Assembly: GCF_002119725.1 (NCBI RefSeq)
Contig: NZ_CP021109.1
Location: forward strand, 2,108,001-2,172,000
Source: Bordetella genomosp. 9
GTDB taxonomy: Bacteria > Pseudomonadota > Gammaproteobacteria > Burkholderiales > Burkholderiaceae_B
Direction: 5' to 3'
Length of the DNA stretch: 64,000 nt
This document shows positions 10,340 to 20,366 of this stretch, in pieces. The notes below the pieces were generated by a model. It was not told the DNA's origin and searched no databases. It worked only from the letters and a program-made list of their open reading frames with translations. A program made the translations under genes and the position numbers. Positions within the stretch are counted from its first letter, which is position 1. Every line of letters starts with the position of its first letter.

Positions 10340-13138
10340 ATGTTGGACCCCAGGATCGCTTCCGCCATCCCGCAGCCGCCCGACGACGCCGTCCATGCCG
10401 CCCCCCTTCCTGCCAGCGGCAACGGCCGCGGCGGCCGGGAAGCCGGCAACGACGATTTCAACCAGAGCGGCGCCATCGCATCGGGGCCCTCCATGGCCCT
10501 CGATGCAGACCCCCAGGAAACCGCGGAATGGCGCGATGCCCTGACCGCGCTCGTCGAGCGCGAAGGGGAAGACCGGGCGGCCTTCGTGCTGGACGCGGTG
10601 CTCGCGCATGCCGCCCGTCTCGGCGTGCGGGCGCATGGGCCGGTCGCATCCGCCTATCTGAACACCATCCCGCCGGAACAGGAGCCCGCCTTCCCAGGCG
10701 ATGCGCGCATCGAGGAACGCATCGCCTCGATCAATCGCTGGAATGCGCTCGCCATGGTGGTCCGCGCGAATCAGGCCCACGGCGAACTGGGCGGACATAT
10801 CGCCAGCTACGCGTCCGCGGCGGATCTTTTCGAGGTCGGCTTCAACCACTTCTGGCGCGCGCGCGGGCCGGCGCACGGCGGCGACCTGGTCTATATGCAG
10901 CCGCATTCGGCGCCCGGCGTGTATGCGCGGGCATTCCTGGAAGGCTTCCTGACCGAGGCGGACCTTGCGCATTTCCGCCGCGAAATCGCCGCCTCGGCTC
11001 AGGGCCTGCGCGGCCTGTCCTCCTATCCCCACCCGTGGCTGATGCCGGACTTCTGGCAGTTTCCGACCGGGTCCATGGGTATCGGTCCCATCAGCGCGAT
11101 CTACCAAGCGCGCTTCATGCGGTACCTCGAACACCGTGGCCTGACGGCGCCCTCGGACCGCAAGGTATGGGGCATTTTCGGCGACGGTGAAATGGACGAG
11201 CCGGAGTCCGTCGCCGCGCTGACCCTGGCGGCGCGCGAAAAGCTGGACAACCTGGTCTTCGTCGTCAACTGCAACCTGCAGCGCCTGGACGGCCCGGTGC
11301 GCGGCAATGGCCGCATCATCGACGAGCTGGAAACCCTGTACACGGGGGCCGGATGGAACGTCATCAAGCTGCTGTGGGGCGGAGACTGGGATCCGCTGTT
11401 CCGCCGCGATACGGCGGGGGCGCTGGCGCGGGCGTTCGCCGGCACGGTGGACGGACAATTCCAGACCTTCGCCGCCAAGGACGGCGCCTACAACCGGCGG
11501 CAGTTCTTCGGCCGCGACCCCGCCCTGGCCGCGCTGGTGGCCGACTGGTCCGACAAGGCCATTGACGGACTGCGCCGCGGCGGCCACGACATCGTCAAAA
11601 TCTACGCGGCCTACCATCGCGCCGTGCGCCACACCGGGCAGCCCACCGTCATCCTGGCCCAGACCAAGAAAGGCTACGGCATGGGCGAGGCCGGGCAGGG
11701 CAGGATGACGACGCACCAGCAGAAGAAACTGGACGTCGATGCGCTGCTGGCGTTCCGCGACCGCTTCTCGCTGCCCCTGAGCGATGCCGATTGCGCGGCG
11801 CTCCGGTTCTACCGGCCGGATCCGGACAGTGCCGAGATGCGCTATCTGCGCGAACGCCGCGCAGCGCTGGGCGGCTGCGTGCCGCGCCGCAGCGCCGAGG
11901 CGCCCCGAATGACGCCGCCCCGCTGCGAAGCCTGGGCGAGTTTCGCGCTGGCGCCCAAGGGCAAGGAAATGTCCACGACCATGGCCATCGTGCGCATGCT
12001 CACGGCATTGCTGAAAGACCCCGCCGTGGGCCCGCGCATCGTGCCCATCGTGGCCGACGAAGCGCGCACCTTCGGCATGGCCAACCTGTTCCGGCAAGTC
12101 GGCATCTATTCTTCGCAGGGCCAGCTTTACGAGCCCGAAGACATCGGCTCCGTGCTGCATTACCGGGAAGCGCGGGACGGGCAGATTCTGGAAGAAGGCA
12201 TCACCGAGGCCGGGGCGCTGTCGTCCTGGATCGCCGCGGGCACCAGCTATTCGGTCAACGGGCTGCCCATGCTGCCGTTCTATATCTACTACTCGATGTT
12301 CGGATTCCAGCGCGTGGGCGACCTGATCTGGGCGGCGGCGGACCAGCGCACGCGCGGCTTTCTGGTCGGCGCGACATCGGGGCGCACGACGCTGGGCGGG
12401 GAAGGACTGCAGCACCAGGACGGCAGCAGCCATCTCGCCGCCAGCGCCATCCCCAATTGCCGGGCCTACGATCCGGCCTATGCCTACGAGATCGCCGTCA
12501 TCGTGGAGGCCGGCCTGCGCCGTATGCTCGACGACCAGCGCGATGAGTTCTATTACCTGACGGTGGGCAACGAGAATGCGCCGCAGCCCGACATGCCGGC
12601 CGGCGATACCGCGCGCGAAGGCATACTGCGCGGCATGTACCGCCTGCGCCAGGCGGACGGCCAGGCCGAGATCCGCCTGCTCGCCTCCGGATCCATCGTG
12701 CGCGAGGCGGTGCTGGCCGCCGAACGGCTGCACGACGAACATGGCGTCGCCGCCGAAGTATGGAGCGTGACGAGCTTCTCGGAGCTGGCGCGCGACGCCA
12801 GAACGGCGGACAGGGCGCGCTGGCTCGGGCAGTCGTCCGCGCCGTCGTGGATCGAGGCGCAGTGGGGCAGGGACGCGCTGCCCGTCGTTGCTGCGACCGA
12901 TTACGTTCGCGCGGTGCCCGAGCAGATCCGCGCCTGGGTTCCGGGGCCGTACCGCACCCTGGGCACGGACGGCTTCGGCCGCAGCGATACGCGGGCGCAA
13001 CTGCGCGACTTCTTCGAGATCGGGGCGGACTGGCAGGTACTGGCGGCGCTGGACCTGTTGGGCCGCCGTGAAGCGGCCGGCGCCTTGCGCGCCCGGCTCG
13101 ACGCGGCAAACCGCCAGACGCCTCCCTGGGAGCGATGA
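10340..13138 (+). CDS. aceE: Pyruvate dehydrogenase E1 component, homodimeric type
   Basis: A 932-residue thiamine-diphosphate enzyme that decarboxylates pyruvate and reductively acetylates lipoyl-E2. The TPP/Mg motif is intact (GDGEMDEPES starting at residue 281, then NCNLQRLDGPVRGNG). Family blocks INRWNALAMVVRAN, GGHIASYASAADLFEVGFNHFWR, GSMGIGPISAIYQARFMRYL, RTFGMANLFRQVGIY and SSHLAAS are all present. It is about 45 residues longer than classical AceE because of an N-terminal extension of low complexity (Pro/Ala/Gly). AGGAG stands 8 bases before the ATG. Unlike the usual aceEF-lpd operon, no E2 or E3 gene follows; the next gene is on the other strand. It is either a second E1 copy or an E1 whose partners lie elsewhere. 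The 256-bp gap upstream shows nothing recognisable. Confidence 0.93.
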   Translation: MLDPRIASAIPQPPDDAVHAAPLPASGNGRGGREAGNDDFNQSGAIASGPSMALDADPQETAEWRDALTALVEREGEDRAAFVLDAVLAHAARLGVRAHGPVASAYLNTIPPEQEPAFPGDARIEERIASINRWNALAMVVRANQAHGELGGHIASYASAADLFEVGFNHFWRARGPAHGGDLVYMQPHSAPGVYARAFLEGFLTEADLAHFRREIAASAQGLRGLSSYPHPWLMPDFWQFPTGSMGIGPISAIYQARFMRYLEHRGLTAPSDRKVWGIFGDGEMDEPESVAALTLAAREKLDNLVFVVNCNLQRLDGPVRGNGRIIDELETLYTGAGWNVIKLLWGGDWDPLFRRDTAGALARAFAGTVDGQFQTFAAKDGAYNRRQFFGRDPALAALVADWSDKAIDGLRRGGHDIVKIYAAYHRAVRHTGQPTVILAQTKKGYGMGEAGQGRMTTHQQKKLDVDALLAFRDRFSLPLSDADCAALRFYRPDPDSAEMRYLRERRAALGGCVPRRSAEAPRMTPPRCEAWASFALAPKGKEMSTTMAIVRMLTALLKDPAVGPRIVPIVADEARTFGMANLFRQVGIYSSQGQLYEPEDIGSVLHYREARDGQILEEGITEAGALSSWIAAGTSYSVNGLPMLPFYIYYSMFGFQRVGDLIWAAADQRTRGFLVGATSGRTTLGGEGLQHQDGSSHLAASAIPNCRAYDPAYAYEIAVIVEAGLRRMLDDQRDEFYYLTVGNENAPQPDMPAGDTAREGILRGMYRLRQADGQAEIRLLASGSIVREAVLAAERLHDEHGVAAEVWSVTSFSELARDARTADRARWLGQSSAPSWIEAQWGRDALPVVAATDYVRAVPEQIRAWVPGPYRTLGTDGFGRSDTRAQLRDFFEIGADWQVLAALDLLGRREAAGALRARLDAANRQTPPWER

Positions 13139-13171
13139 GTCTGCAACGCCGGGCGCGCGGCGACAGCCGTT

Positions 13172-14128
13172 TCAGTCGGTTTCGGCCGGCGACACCGGGC
13201 TTGCCGCTGCGCTACCCTTGCCCTGGCGCGACCATTCACGTTGCAGGCGCTCGGCCAGGAACTCCACGAAAACGCGGGTCTTGACCGGCAGCAGCCGGGT
13301 CTCGGTCACGGCGTAGACGGGGAAGGGGCCGACCTCCCAATCCGGCAGCACGCGTTGCAGGCGGCCCGCGGCGACCTCCTCCTGCGCGCTGACTTCCGAC
13401 AGCACCGCGATACCCGCGCCCAGCGTTGCCAGCCGCCGGATCATGCCGGCGCTGTTCATCGAGAACCGCTTCCCCGGATGAAATTCGATATGCTCGCCGT
13501 TGCGGTGCAGCGGCCACCTGGTGACGCGCGCCCGCTGCGTGGCCCGGAATTCCATGCACTCGTGCCCGGCCAGGTCGTGCGGGTGCCGCGGCATGCCGAA
13601 TTTCGCCAGATACGAAGGCGCCGCGTACAGATAGGCCGATATCGAGCCGAGCTGGCGCGCGATGCGCGTGGGCGCGGGCTGCTCGGCGATTTCGATGGCG
13701 ACGTCGCAGGTCTGGAATACCTTGTCCGCGTGCTCCGGCGCCGCCATGTCCAGGTGGAAGGTGACATCCGGATAGCGCCGGGAAAAAGCCATGAGGGATT
13801 CGGCCAGGAAGTCGGTGCCGAAGTCCACGGGCATGTTGACGCGCAGCGGCCCCGCCGGCGTGCTCGCCAGCCCCTGGATTTCCTCGTGCGCGATCTGCGC
13901 CTCGGTGACGATGTGCTGGCACCGCTCGAAGTAGCGCGAGCCCGCGTCGGTCAGCTCGACCTTGCGCGTGGTCCGGCTCAGGAGACGCACGCCCAGGGAA
14001 CGCTCCAGTTCGGCGACCTGGCGGCTCAGGGTGGATTTGGGGATGCCCAGCGTGAGAGCGGCGCGGCTAAAGCTCTTCGCGCGCGCGACCTCGACGAACA
14101 ATTCCATGGTTTGAAGGCGTTTGGTCAT
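13172..14128 (-). CDS. LysR-family transcriptional regulator (CrgA-like), divergent from the efflux operon
   Basis: A 318-residue LysR regulator: winged helix-turn-helix at residues ~6-65 (MELFVEVARAKSFSRAALTLG, PKSTLSRQVAELERSLGVRLLSRTTRKVELT), then the effector domain with the LRVNMPVDFG start typical of the CrgA/DmlR subgroup. The start is the MTKRLQTME methionine; the frame is open 32 codons further but into the shared promoter region. It is transcribed away from the RND pump genes with 200 bp between the two starts, the classical arrangement for a local regulator of the neighbouring operon, so control of the pump is inferred from position only. The C-terminal tail after residue 300 is a low-complexity Ser/Ala/Pro stretch. 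Confidence 0.92.
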   Translation of the reverse strand: MTKRLQTMELFVEVARAKSFSRAALTLGIPKSTLSRQVAELERSLGVRLLSRTTRKVELTDAGSRYFERCQHIVTEAQIAHEEIQGLASTPAGPLRVNMPVDFGTDFLAESLMAFSRRYPDVTFHLDMAAPEHADKVFQTCDVAIEIAEQPAPTRIARQLGSISAYLYAAPSYLAKFGMPRHPHDLAGHECMEFRATQRARVTRWPLHRNGEHIEFHPGKRFSMNSAGMIRRLATLGAGIAVLSEVSAQEEVAAGRLQRVLPDWEVGPFPVYAVTETRLLPVKTRVFVEFLAERLQREWSRQGKGSAAASPVSPAETD

Positions 14129-14195
14129 ACCGTATTGTCTCACTGATGGAACATTGTTTTCGCCGCGCCGGGGTTTGTTACGCCGGTGGAATAGT

Positions 14196-14214
14196 GCAAA
14201 ATGCGACTTTTTGC
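14196..14214. promoter_or_regulatory. Inverted repeat in the regulator/efflux-pump intergenic region (candidate operator)
   Basis: GCAAAA at 14196-14201 and TTTTGC at 14209-14214, separated by 7 nt, form a 19-bp dyad inside the only AT-rich part of the divergent promoter region. Dyads of this kind are common binding sites of LysR dimers. The site lies ~70 bp upstream of the regulator start and ~120 bp upstream of the pump operon. Confidence 0.4.
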
Positions 14215-14330
14215 GACGCAGCAAGCGACGGCATCCACGCCGGTTCCACGCCTACGCTGTCCGCCGCGAAGACCGTTATGCCGGTCGGCGTTCGCCGCCC
14301 GGCTCTAGTTGGAATCAGGAAATGCACCGT

Positions 14331-15521
14331 ATGAATAAGAAGACTGCCGGGCGCGCCGCCGCGGTGGCGGCCGTTGCCGTGCTCTCGCTTACCCTGGCGG
14401 CTTGCGGGAAGAAGGACAACGCCGCCGCCGCTCCCTCCAAACCCACGGTCGGCGTGGTGACGCTGAAGGCGCAGCCGGTGTCGCTGACCACGGAGCTGCC
14501 GGGGCGGACATCGGCGTTTCGCATCGCCGAAGTGCGGCCACAGGTGAACGGGATCGTCCTGAAGCGTCTGTTCACCGAGGGCGGCCGCGTCAAGGCGGGG
14601 CAGCAGCTGTACCAGATCGATCCGTCGCTGTACCAGGCGACGCTGGACAGCCAGCGCGCCGCGCTGGCGCGCGCCGAGGCGCAGGTCAAGAGCGCGACGC
14701 TGCTTGCCGAGCGCTACAAGCCGCTTACCGAAACCCGCGCCATCAGCCGTCAGACCTATGACGACGCCGTCGCCGCGCGCGACCAGGCGAAGGCGGATGT
14801 GCTCTCGGCCAAGGCGGCGGTGGAAACCGCGCGCATCAACCTCGTCTATACCAAGGTGCTGTCGCCCATCGACGGCATCATCGGCCGCTCCATGGTGACC
14901 GAGGGCGCGCTGGTTACCGCCAACCAGGCCGATGCGCTGGCTTCGGTCCAGCAGATCGATCCCATCTACGTCGATGTCGTGCAGTCGAGCGTGCAGCTGC
15001 TGCGGCTGCAGGATCAGCTCGCCAAGGGTGAGATCAAGCGGGCGGAAGGCGAACAGGCCGCGCAGGTCACGCTGACGCTGGAAGACGGGACCCAATACAA
15101 CCATCAGGGCAAGCTGCAGTTTTCGGAAGTGACCGTGGACCAGAGCACCGGCTCGGTGACGCTGCGCGCGGTCTTCCCGAACCCCGAGCATCGCCTGCTG
15201 CCCGGCATGTTCGTGCGCGCCAAGCTGGTCGATGGCGTGGCTGCGGAGGGCCTGCTCGTCCCGCAGCGCGGCGTCACGCGCAGCCAGCGCGGCACACCGA
15301 TCGCCTACGTGGTGGACGCGCAAGGCAAGATCGCCGTTCGCGATATCGTCACGGACCGGGCCATCGGTTCGGACTGGCTCGTAACCAGCGGCCTGAAGCC
15401 GGGCGACAAGGTCGTGGTGGAAGGGCTGCAGACGATACGTCCCGGCATGGAAGTGGCGGCCAACGAAGTCAACACGCAACCCGCCGCTGCCGCGGCGGCG
15501 CCCGCCGCGCCGGCGCAGTAA
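14331..15521 (+). CDS. acrA: RND efflux periplasmic adaptor (AcrA/MexA family lipoprotein)
   Basis: A 396-residue membrane fusion protein linking an RND pump to an outer-membrane channel. The signal peptide ends in the lipobox LAAC with Cys25, so it is probably a lipid-anchored periplasmic protein. The barrel-sandwich start TTELPGRTSAFRIAEVRPQVNGIVLKRLF, the alpha-hairpin (residues ~100-170, with the LAERYKPLTETRAISRQTYDDAVAARDQAK repeat pattern) and the beta-barrel YTKVLSPIDGIIGRSMVTEGALV are standard for AcrA. The ATG used has AGGA ten bases upstream; an ATG nine bases earlier is too close to it. The C-terminal ~15 residues are nearly all Ala and Pro. First gene of a three-gene efflux operon. 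Confidence 0.94.
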   Translation: MNKKTAGRAAAVAAVAVLSLTLAACGKKDNAAAAPSKPTVGVVTLKAQPVSLTTELPGRTSAFRIAEVRPQVNGIVLKRLFTEGGRVKAGQQLYQIDPSLYQATLDSQRAALARAEAQVKSATLLAERYKPLTETRAISRQTYDDAVAARDQAKADVLSAKAAVETARINLVYTKVLSPIDGIIGRSMVTEGALVTANQADALASVQQIDPIYVDVVQSSVQLLRLQDQLAKGEIKRAEGEQAAQVTLTLEDGTQYNHQGKLQFSEVTVDQSTGSVTLRAVFPNPEHRLLPGMFVRAKLVDGVAAEGLLVPQRGVTRSQRGTPIAYVVDAQGKIAVRDIVTDRAIGSDWLVTSGLKPGDKVVVEGLQTIRPGMEVAANEVNTQPAAAAAAPAAPAQ

Positions 15522-15542
15522 GGCCGGCAGGAGTTTCGAAGC

Positions 15543-18500
15543 ATGGCTAAGTTTTTCATTGAAAGGCCGGTCTTCGCCTGGGTCATCGCCATTGTGATGA
15601 TGCTGGCGGGCGCGCTGTCCATCATGCAGCTGCCCGTCTCGCAGTACCCGGCGATCGCGCCACCGTCGATCAGCATCCAGGTGAACTACCCGGGCGCCTC
15701 CGCGCAGACGGTGCAGGACACCGTCGTCCAGGTCATCGAGCAGCAGATGAACGGCCTGGACCACCTGGAGTACATGAGCTCGGAAAGCGCCGCTGACGGC
15801 AGCGTCACCATTACGCTGACCTTCGCCCAGGGCACCAACCCGGACACGGCGCAGGTGCAGGTGCAGAACAAGCTGTCGCTGGCGCAGCCGCTGCTGCCGC
15901 AGGAAGTACAGCAGCAGGGCATCCGCGTGACCAAGGCCACCAAAAACTTCCTGATGGTGGCGGCGTTCATTTCCACGGACGGCCGCATGACGCGCGCCGA
16001 CTTGTCCGACTACGTGGCTTCCTATGTGCAGGATCCCATCAGCCGGACCAGCGGCGTGGGCGACTTCCAGCTGTTCGGTTCGCAGTATGCGATGCGCATC
16101 TGGCTGGATCCCGCCAAGCTGCTGAACTACAACCTGACCAGCATCGACGTGGTCAACGCGATCCAGACCCAGAACGTGCAGGTATCGACCGGCCAGCTGG
16201 GCGGCTTGCCGGCCGTGCGCGGGCAGGACCTGACCGCAACCATCATCGGGCCCACGCGGCTGCAGACCCCCGAGCAGTTCGGCAACATCCTGCTCAAGGT
16301 AAACCCGGACGGTTCGCAGGTCCGCCTGCGCGACGTCGGCACGGTCGCGCTGGGCGCGCAGTCCTACAACATCGACAGCCTTTACAACGGCAAGCCCGCC
16401 GCCGGTCTGGCGATCAAGCTGGCCTCCGGCGCCAACGCGCTGGATACCGCCGACGCGGTGCGCGCGACCATCGACGGACTGAAGCCTTTCTTCCCGCCGG
16501 GCATGGAGGTCGTCTACCCGTACGACACCACGCCGTTCGTCAAGCTGTCCATCGAGGACGTGTTCAAGACCCTGGCCGAAGCCATCGTGCTGGTCTTCCT
16601 GGTCATGTACCTCTTCCTGCAGAACATCCGCGCCACGCTGATCCCGACGCTGGCGGTGCCGGTGGTGCTGCTGGGCACGTTCGGCGTGCTGGCGGCGTTC
16701 GGCTACTCCATCAATACCCTGACCATGTTCGGCATGGTGCTGGCGATCGGCCTGCTGGTGGACGATGCCATCGTCGTGGTGGAAAACGTCGAACGCGTGA
16801 TGGCGGAAGAAGGGCTGACGCCTCGCCAGGCCACGCGCAAATCGATGGAGCAGATCACCAGCGCCCTGGTGGGCATCGCCATGGTGCTGGCCGCGGTGTT
16901 CATCCCCATGGCCTTCTTCGGCGGTTCCACAGGGGTGATCTATCGCCAGTTCTCGATCACCATCGTGTCGTCGATGGCGCTGTCGGTGCTGACGGCCGTG
17001 GTCTTTACGCCGGCGCTCTGCGCGACGCTGCTCAAGCCCATCGACAAGGACCATCACGAGGCCAAGACTGGCTTCTTCGGCTGGTTCAACCGGACGTTCA
17101 ACCGCAGCAGCCACGCCTACGCCAATACCGTGGCGCGCGTGCTCAATCGCACGCCCCGGCTGATGCTGATCTACGTGCTGATCGTCGCCGGCATGGTGTT
17201 CCTGTTCACGCGCATTCCCACCTCCTTCCTGCCGGAGGAGGACCAGGGGATTCTGTTCGTGCAGGTGGCCACGCCCTCGGGCGCGACCTCCGAGCGTACG
17301 CAGGTGGCGATCGACCAGGCCACCCGTTACTTCCTGGAGACCGAAAAGGACACGGTCGCGTCCGTGTTTTCGATCAACGGGTTCAACTTCGGCGGCCGCG
17401 GGCAGAACGCCGGCATGATGTTCGTCAAGCTGCGCGACTGGGAAGATCGGCCGGAAGCGCGGCAGAAAGTTGCGGCGCTGGCGCAGCGCGCTTCAGGTTT
17501 CTTCGCGAAGAACATCCGCGATGCGGTGATCGTCGGCTTCGCGCCGCCAGCCGTGATGGAGCTGGGCAACGCCACGGGTTTCGACTTCCAACTGATGGAC
17601 CGCGCCGGCCTGGGCCACGAGGCCCTGCTGGCCGCCCGCAACCAGTTGCTGGCCGCGGCGGCGCAAAGCCCCGTCCTGGCCGCGGTGCGGCCCAACACGG
17701 TGGAAGACGCGCCGCAATACCGGCTCAACATCGACCGGGAAAAGGCGCGCGTGCTGGGAATCTCCATCCAGGACCTGAACAGCGTGCTGACGACCGCCTG
17801 GGGCTCGACCTACGTCAACGACTTCATCGACCGCGGCCGCGTGAAGAAGGTCTACGTGCAGGGCATGCCCAGCGCGCGCATGCTGCCCGACGACCTGAAC
17901 AAGTGGTATGTCCGCAATGCCGCCGGCGATATGGTGCCGTTCTCGTCCTTCGCCTCGGCGGAATGGACCTACGGCCCGCAGAAGCTGAACCGCTACAACG
18001 GCGTGCCGTCGTACGAGATCCTGGGGCAGCCGTCGCCCGGACATAGCACCGGCGAAGCCATGGCGGAAATGGAGCGGCTTGCCGCCTCCTTGCCCCCGGG
18101 CATCGGCTACGAGTGGACCGGCCTGTCGTTCGAAGAGCGGCTGTCCGGCTCGCAGGCGCCCGCCCTGTATGCGATTTCGCTCATCGTGGTGTTCCTGTGC
18201 CTGGCGGCGCTGTACGAAAGCTGGTCCATTCCGACCGCGGTGATGATGGTGGTGCCCCTGGGAATCATCGGCGCGCTGGCGGCCACGCTGCTGCGCGGCC
18301 TGTCCAATGACGTGTACTTCCAGGTGGGCCTGCTGACGACGGTGGGGCTGGCGGCGAAGAACGCGATTCTGATCGTGGAATTCGCCAAGGAGCACTACGA
18401 GGCGGGCGCGAGCCTGACCGAGGCCGCCATCCATGCGGCGCGTCAGCGCCTGCGGCCGATCCTGATGACGTCGCTGGCGTTCATCCTGGGCGTCGTGCCG

Positions 18501-18725
18501 CTGGCCATCGCCAACGGCGCGGGCTCGGGCAGCCAGAACGCCATCGGCACCGGCGTGATCGGCGGCATGCTGACCGCGACCTTCCTGGCCATCTTCTTCG
18601 TGCCGACTTTCTTCGTGGCGATGCTGCGCCTGTTCAAGGTGAAGCGTCAAAGCGAACGCGGCGATCCCCACGAGTCCACCGATGCGAGAGACCGCACGGA
18701 ACCGGCCGGGGGGCAAGCCGAATGA
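15543..18725 (+). CDS. acrB: RND multidrug efflux transporter (AcrB/MexB family)
   Basis: A 1060-residue inner-membrane, proton-driven hydrophobe/amphiphile exporter. The N-terminus [20 protein letters not shown] is the family hallmark, and the proton relay is intact: Asp407-Asp408 in [14 protein letters not shown] and Lys939 in [17 protein letters not shown], nearly identical in numbering to Escherichia AcrB. Two large periplasmic loops and twelve membrane segments are evident. It follows the adaptor gene after 21 bp and overlaps the outer-membrane channel gene by four bases, so adaptor, pump and channel are made together. Export of antibiotics, dyes and detergents is expected from the family; actual substrates cannot be read from sequence. 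Confidence 0.95.
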   Translation: MAKFFIERPVFAWVIAIVMMLAGALSIMQLPVSQYPAIAPPSISIQVNYPGASAQTVQDTVVQVIEQQMNGLDHLEYMSSESAADGSVTITLTFAQGTNPDTAQVQVQNKLSLAQPLLPQEVQQQGIRVTKATKNFLMVAAFISTDGRMTRADLSDYVASYVQDPISRTSGVGDFQLFGSQYAMRIWLDPAKLLNYNLTSIDVVNAIQTQNVQVSTGQLGGLPAVRGQDLTATIIGPTRLQTPEQFGNILLKVNPDGSQVRLRDVGTVALGAQSYNIDSLYNGKPAAGLAIKLASGANALDTADAVRATIDGLKPFFPPGMEVVYPYDTTPFVKLSIEDVFKTLAEAIVLVFLVMYLFLQNIRATLIPTLAVPVVLLGTFGVLAAFGYSINTLTMFGMVLAIGLLVDDAIVVVENVERVMAEEGLTPRQATRKSMEQITSALVGIAMVLAAVFIPMAFFGGSTGVIYRQFSITIVSSMALSVLTAVVFTPALCATLLKPIDKDHHEAKTGFFGWFNRTFNRSSHAYANTVARVLNRTPRLMLIYVLIVAGMVFLFTRIPTSFLPEEDQGILFVQVATPSGATSERTQVAIDQATRYFLETEKDTVASVFSINGFNFGGRGQNAGMMFVKLRDWEDRPEARQKVAALAQRASGFFAKNIRDAVIVGFAPPAVMELGNATGFDFQLMDRAGLGHEALLAARNQLLAAAAQSPVLAAVRPNTVEDAPQYRLNIDREKARVLGISIQDLNSVLTTAWGSTYVNDFIDRGRVKKVYVQGMPSARMLPDDLNKWYVRNAAGDMVPFSSFASAEWTYGPQKLNRYNGVPSYEILGQPSPGHSTGEAMAEMERLAASLPPGIGYEWTGLSFEERLSGSQAPALYAISLIVVFLCLAALYESWSIPTAVMMVVPLGIIGALAATLLRGLSNDVYFQVGLLTTVGLAAKNAILIVEFAKEHYEAGASLTEAAIHAARQRLRPILMTSLAFILGVVPLAIANGAGSGSQNAIGTGVIGGMLTATFLAIFFVPTFFVAMLRLFKVKRQSERGDPHESTDARDRTEPAGGQAE

Positions 18726-20311
18726 CAAGCAATGCAATGAGAACGACGCTGCGTTTCACCCTGACCGCCACCTTTGCGGCGGTGCTCGCCGGGTGCACCT
18801 TGATCCCGGACTATGACCGGCCGGCGGCGCCCATCGACGCCGCCTATCCGACCGGGCCGGCCTACCATTCCGCCAGCCAGGCCGCGGTGCCGCCCGGCGG
18901 CGTGGCGGCGGCCGATGTGGGCTGGCGCGAGTTCTTCGGCGACCCGCTGCTGCAGGAGCTGATCGCGCTGGCGCTGCAGAACAATCGCGACCTGCGCGTG
19001 GCGGCGTTGAACGTGGAAGCCGCGCGCGCGCAGTACCGCATCCAGCGCGCCGATCTGCTCCCCACCGTGGGCGTGGCGGCGCAGGAGTCCGCGCAGCGCA
19101 CGCCGGCGGACCTGTCGGCTTCGGGCCGGGCGACCACCAGCCATACCTACCAGGTCGGCGCCTCGGTGGCGTCCTGGGAGCTGGATTTGTTCGGCCGCAT
19201 CCGCAGCCTGAACCAGCAGGCCTTGCAAACCTATCTGGCACAGGACGAAACGCGTCTGGCGACGCAGCTGTCACTGGTGTCTGAGGTGGCGACCGCCTAT
19301 ATGACGCTGCGCAGCGATCAGGAACTGCGGCGGTTGACGCAAGACACCTTGAAGAGCCAGCGCGATTCCTATGAACTGACGAAGCAGAGCTACGACAACG
19401 ACATCGCCACGGCCCTGGATCTGAGCCAGGCGGAGGTTTCGGTACGCACCGCCGAACGCAACCTGGCGCAGTACGAACGTCAGGTGGCGCAGGACATGAA
19501 CGCGTTGGTGCTGCTGCTGGGCGATCCGCTGCCGCAGGCGATCCGCGACCGGCTCCAGGCCGACGCCCCGTTGAACGACTCGCTGATGCCGACGGCGCTG
19601 CCGGCCGGTCTGCCTTCCGAACTGCTGGAACGCCGGCCGGACATCCGGGCGGCCGAGCACCAGTTGTTGGCCGCCAACGCCAATATCGGCGCTGCGCGCG
19701 CGGCGTTCTTCCCGACCATCACGCTGACCGGCGGGGCCGGTACGGCCAGCTCCAGCCTGGGCCGGCTGTTCGATGGCGGACAGGGAGCCTGGAGCTTCAC
19801 GCCGCAGATCACGCTGCCGATCTTCGCGGGCGGCGCGCTGGAGGCGAACCTGGATCTGGCCAAGGTGCAGAAGCGCATCGAGATCGCGAACTACGAGCGG
19901 GCAATCCAGTCCGCCTTCCGTGACGTGGCGGACGCGCTTGCCGGGCGCGGCACGCTGGACGACCAGATCCGCGCGCAACAACTGCTGGTCGCCGCGAACC
20001 AGCGCGCCTATGACCTGTCGCAGGAGCGCTTCCGGCAGGGCGTGGACAGCTATCTCAGCGTGCTGGACTCCCAGCGGTCCCTGTACGAGTCTCAACAGGT
20101 GCTGGTCCAGACGCGACTTGCGCGTCTGACGAATCTGGTGGACCTGTACAAGGCGCTTGGCGGCGGCTGGACGGAGCACACGGTGCAGGCGCAGCAGGGG
20201 CAGGGCGCGCCGACGGGCGCGCCCGCGCAGCCCGCGGCATCCCCGGCCGCCTCGCGCCAGGCATCTCCCGCCGCCGCGGCGTCGGCCGCGCCGCAGCCGC
20301 CGTCCCTCTAG
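18722..20311 (+). CDS. oprM: Outer-membrane efflux channel lipoprotein (OprM/NodT family)
   Basis: A 529-residue outer-membrane factor completing the tripartite pump. The signal peptide ends with the lipobox LAGC (Cys25), followed by [14 protein letters not shown], the typical start of NodT/OprM proteins. Two homologous OEP halves follow; conserved segments include [96 protein letters not shown] and [18 protein letters not shown]. The C-terminal ~40 residues are a Gln/Ala/Pro-rich tail not usual for the family. The start overlaps the pump stop as ATGA; an alternative ATG lies five codons downstream. Confidence 0.94.
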   Translation: MTSNAMRTTLRFTLTATFAAVLAGCTLIPDYDRPAAPIDAAYPTGPAYHSASQAAVPPGGVAAADVGWREFFGDPLLQELIALALQNNRDLRVAALNVEAARAQYRIQRADLLPTVGVAAQESAQRTPADLSASGRATTSHTYQVGASVASWELDLFGRIRSLNQQALQTYLAQDETRLATQLSLVSEVATAYMTLRSDQELRRLTQDTLKSQRDSYELTKQSYDNDIATALDLSQAEVSVRTAERNLAQYERQVAQDMNALVLLLGDPLPQAIRDRLQADAPLNDSLMPTALPAGLPSELLERRPDIRAAEHQLLAANANIGAARAAFFPTITLTGGAGTASSSLGRLFDGGQGAWSFTPQITLPIFAGGALEANLDLAKVQKRIEIANYERAIQSAFRDVADALAGRGTLDDQIRAQQLLVAANQRAYDLSQERFRQGVDSYLSVLDSQRSLYESQQVLVQTRLARLTNLVDLYKALGGGWTEHTVQAQQGQGAPTGAPAQPAASPAASRQASPAAAASAAPQPPSL

Positions 20312-20336
20312 CGGCGCTGCCGCGGGCGCGGATGTG

Positions 20337-20363
20337 CAAGGGGGCGGCAGCGCCGCCCCCTTG
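20337..20363. terminator. Bidirectional terminator between the efflux operon and rlmJ
   Basis: A perfect 12-bp stem, CAAGGGGGCGGC (20337-20348) / GCCGCCCCCTTG (20352-20363), with a 3-nt AGC loop lies between the stop codons of two convergent genes. It ends 3 bp before the rlmJ stop. It is symmetrical and can work in both directions, although T-runs are short. Confidence 0.75.
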
Positions 20364-20366
20364 CTT

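Noticed and set aside
10295..13000. 901-codon open frame on the reverse strand over aceE
   Set aside because: Composition is that of a shadow frame; aceE on the other strand is certain from its TPP motif and family blocks.
14178..17114. 978-codon open frame on the reverse strand
   Set aside because: It lies antiparallel to acrA and acrB, is rich in His, Arg, Gln and Asp as expected from shadowing GC-rich codons, and matches no family. The forward genes have full motifs.
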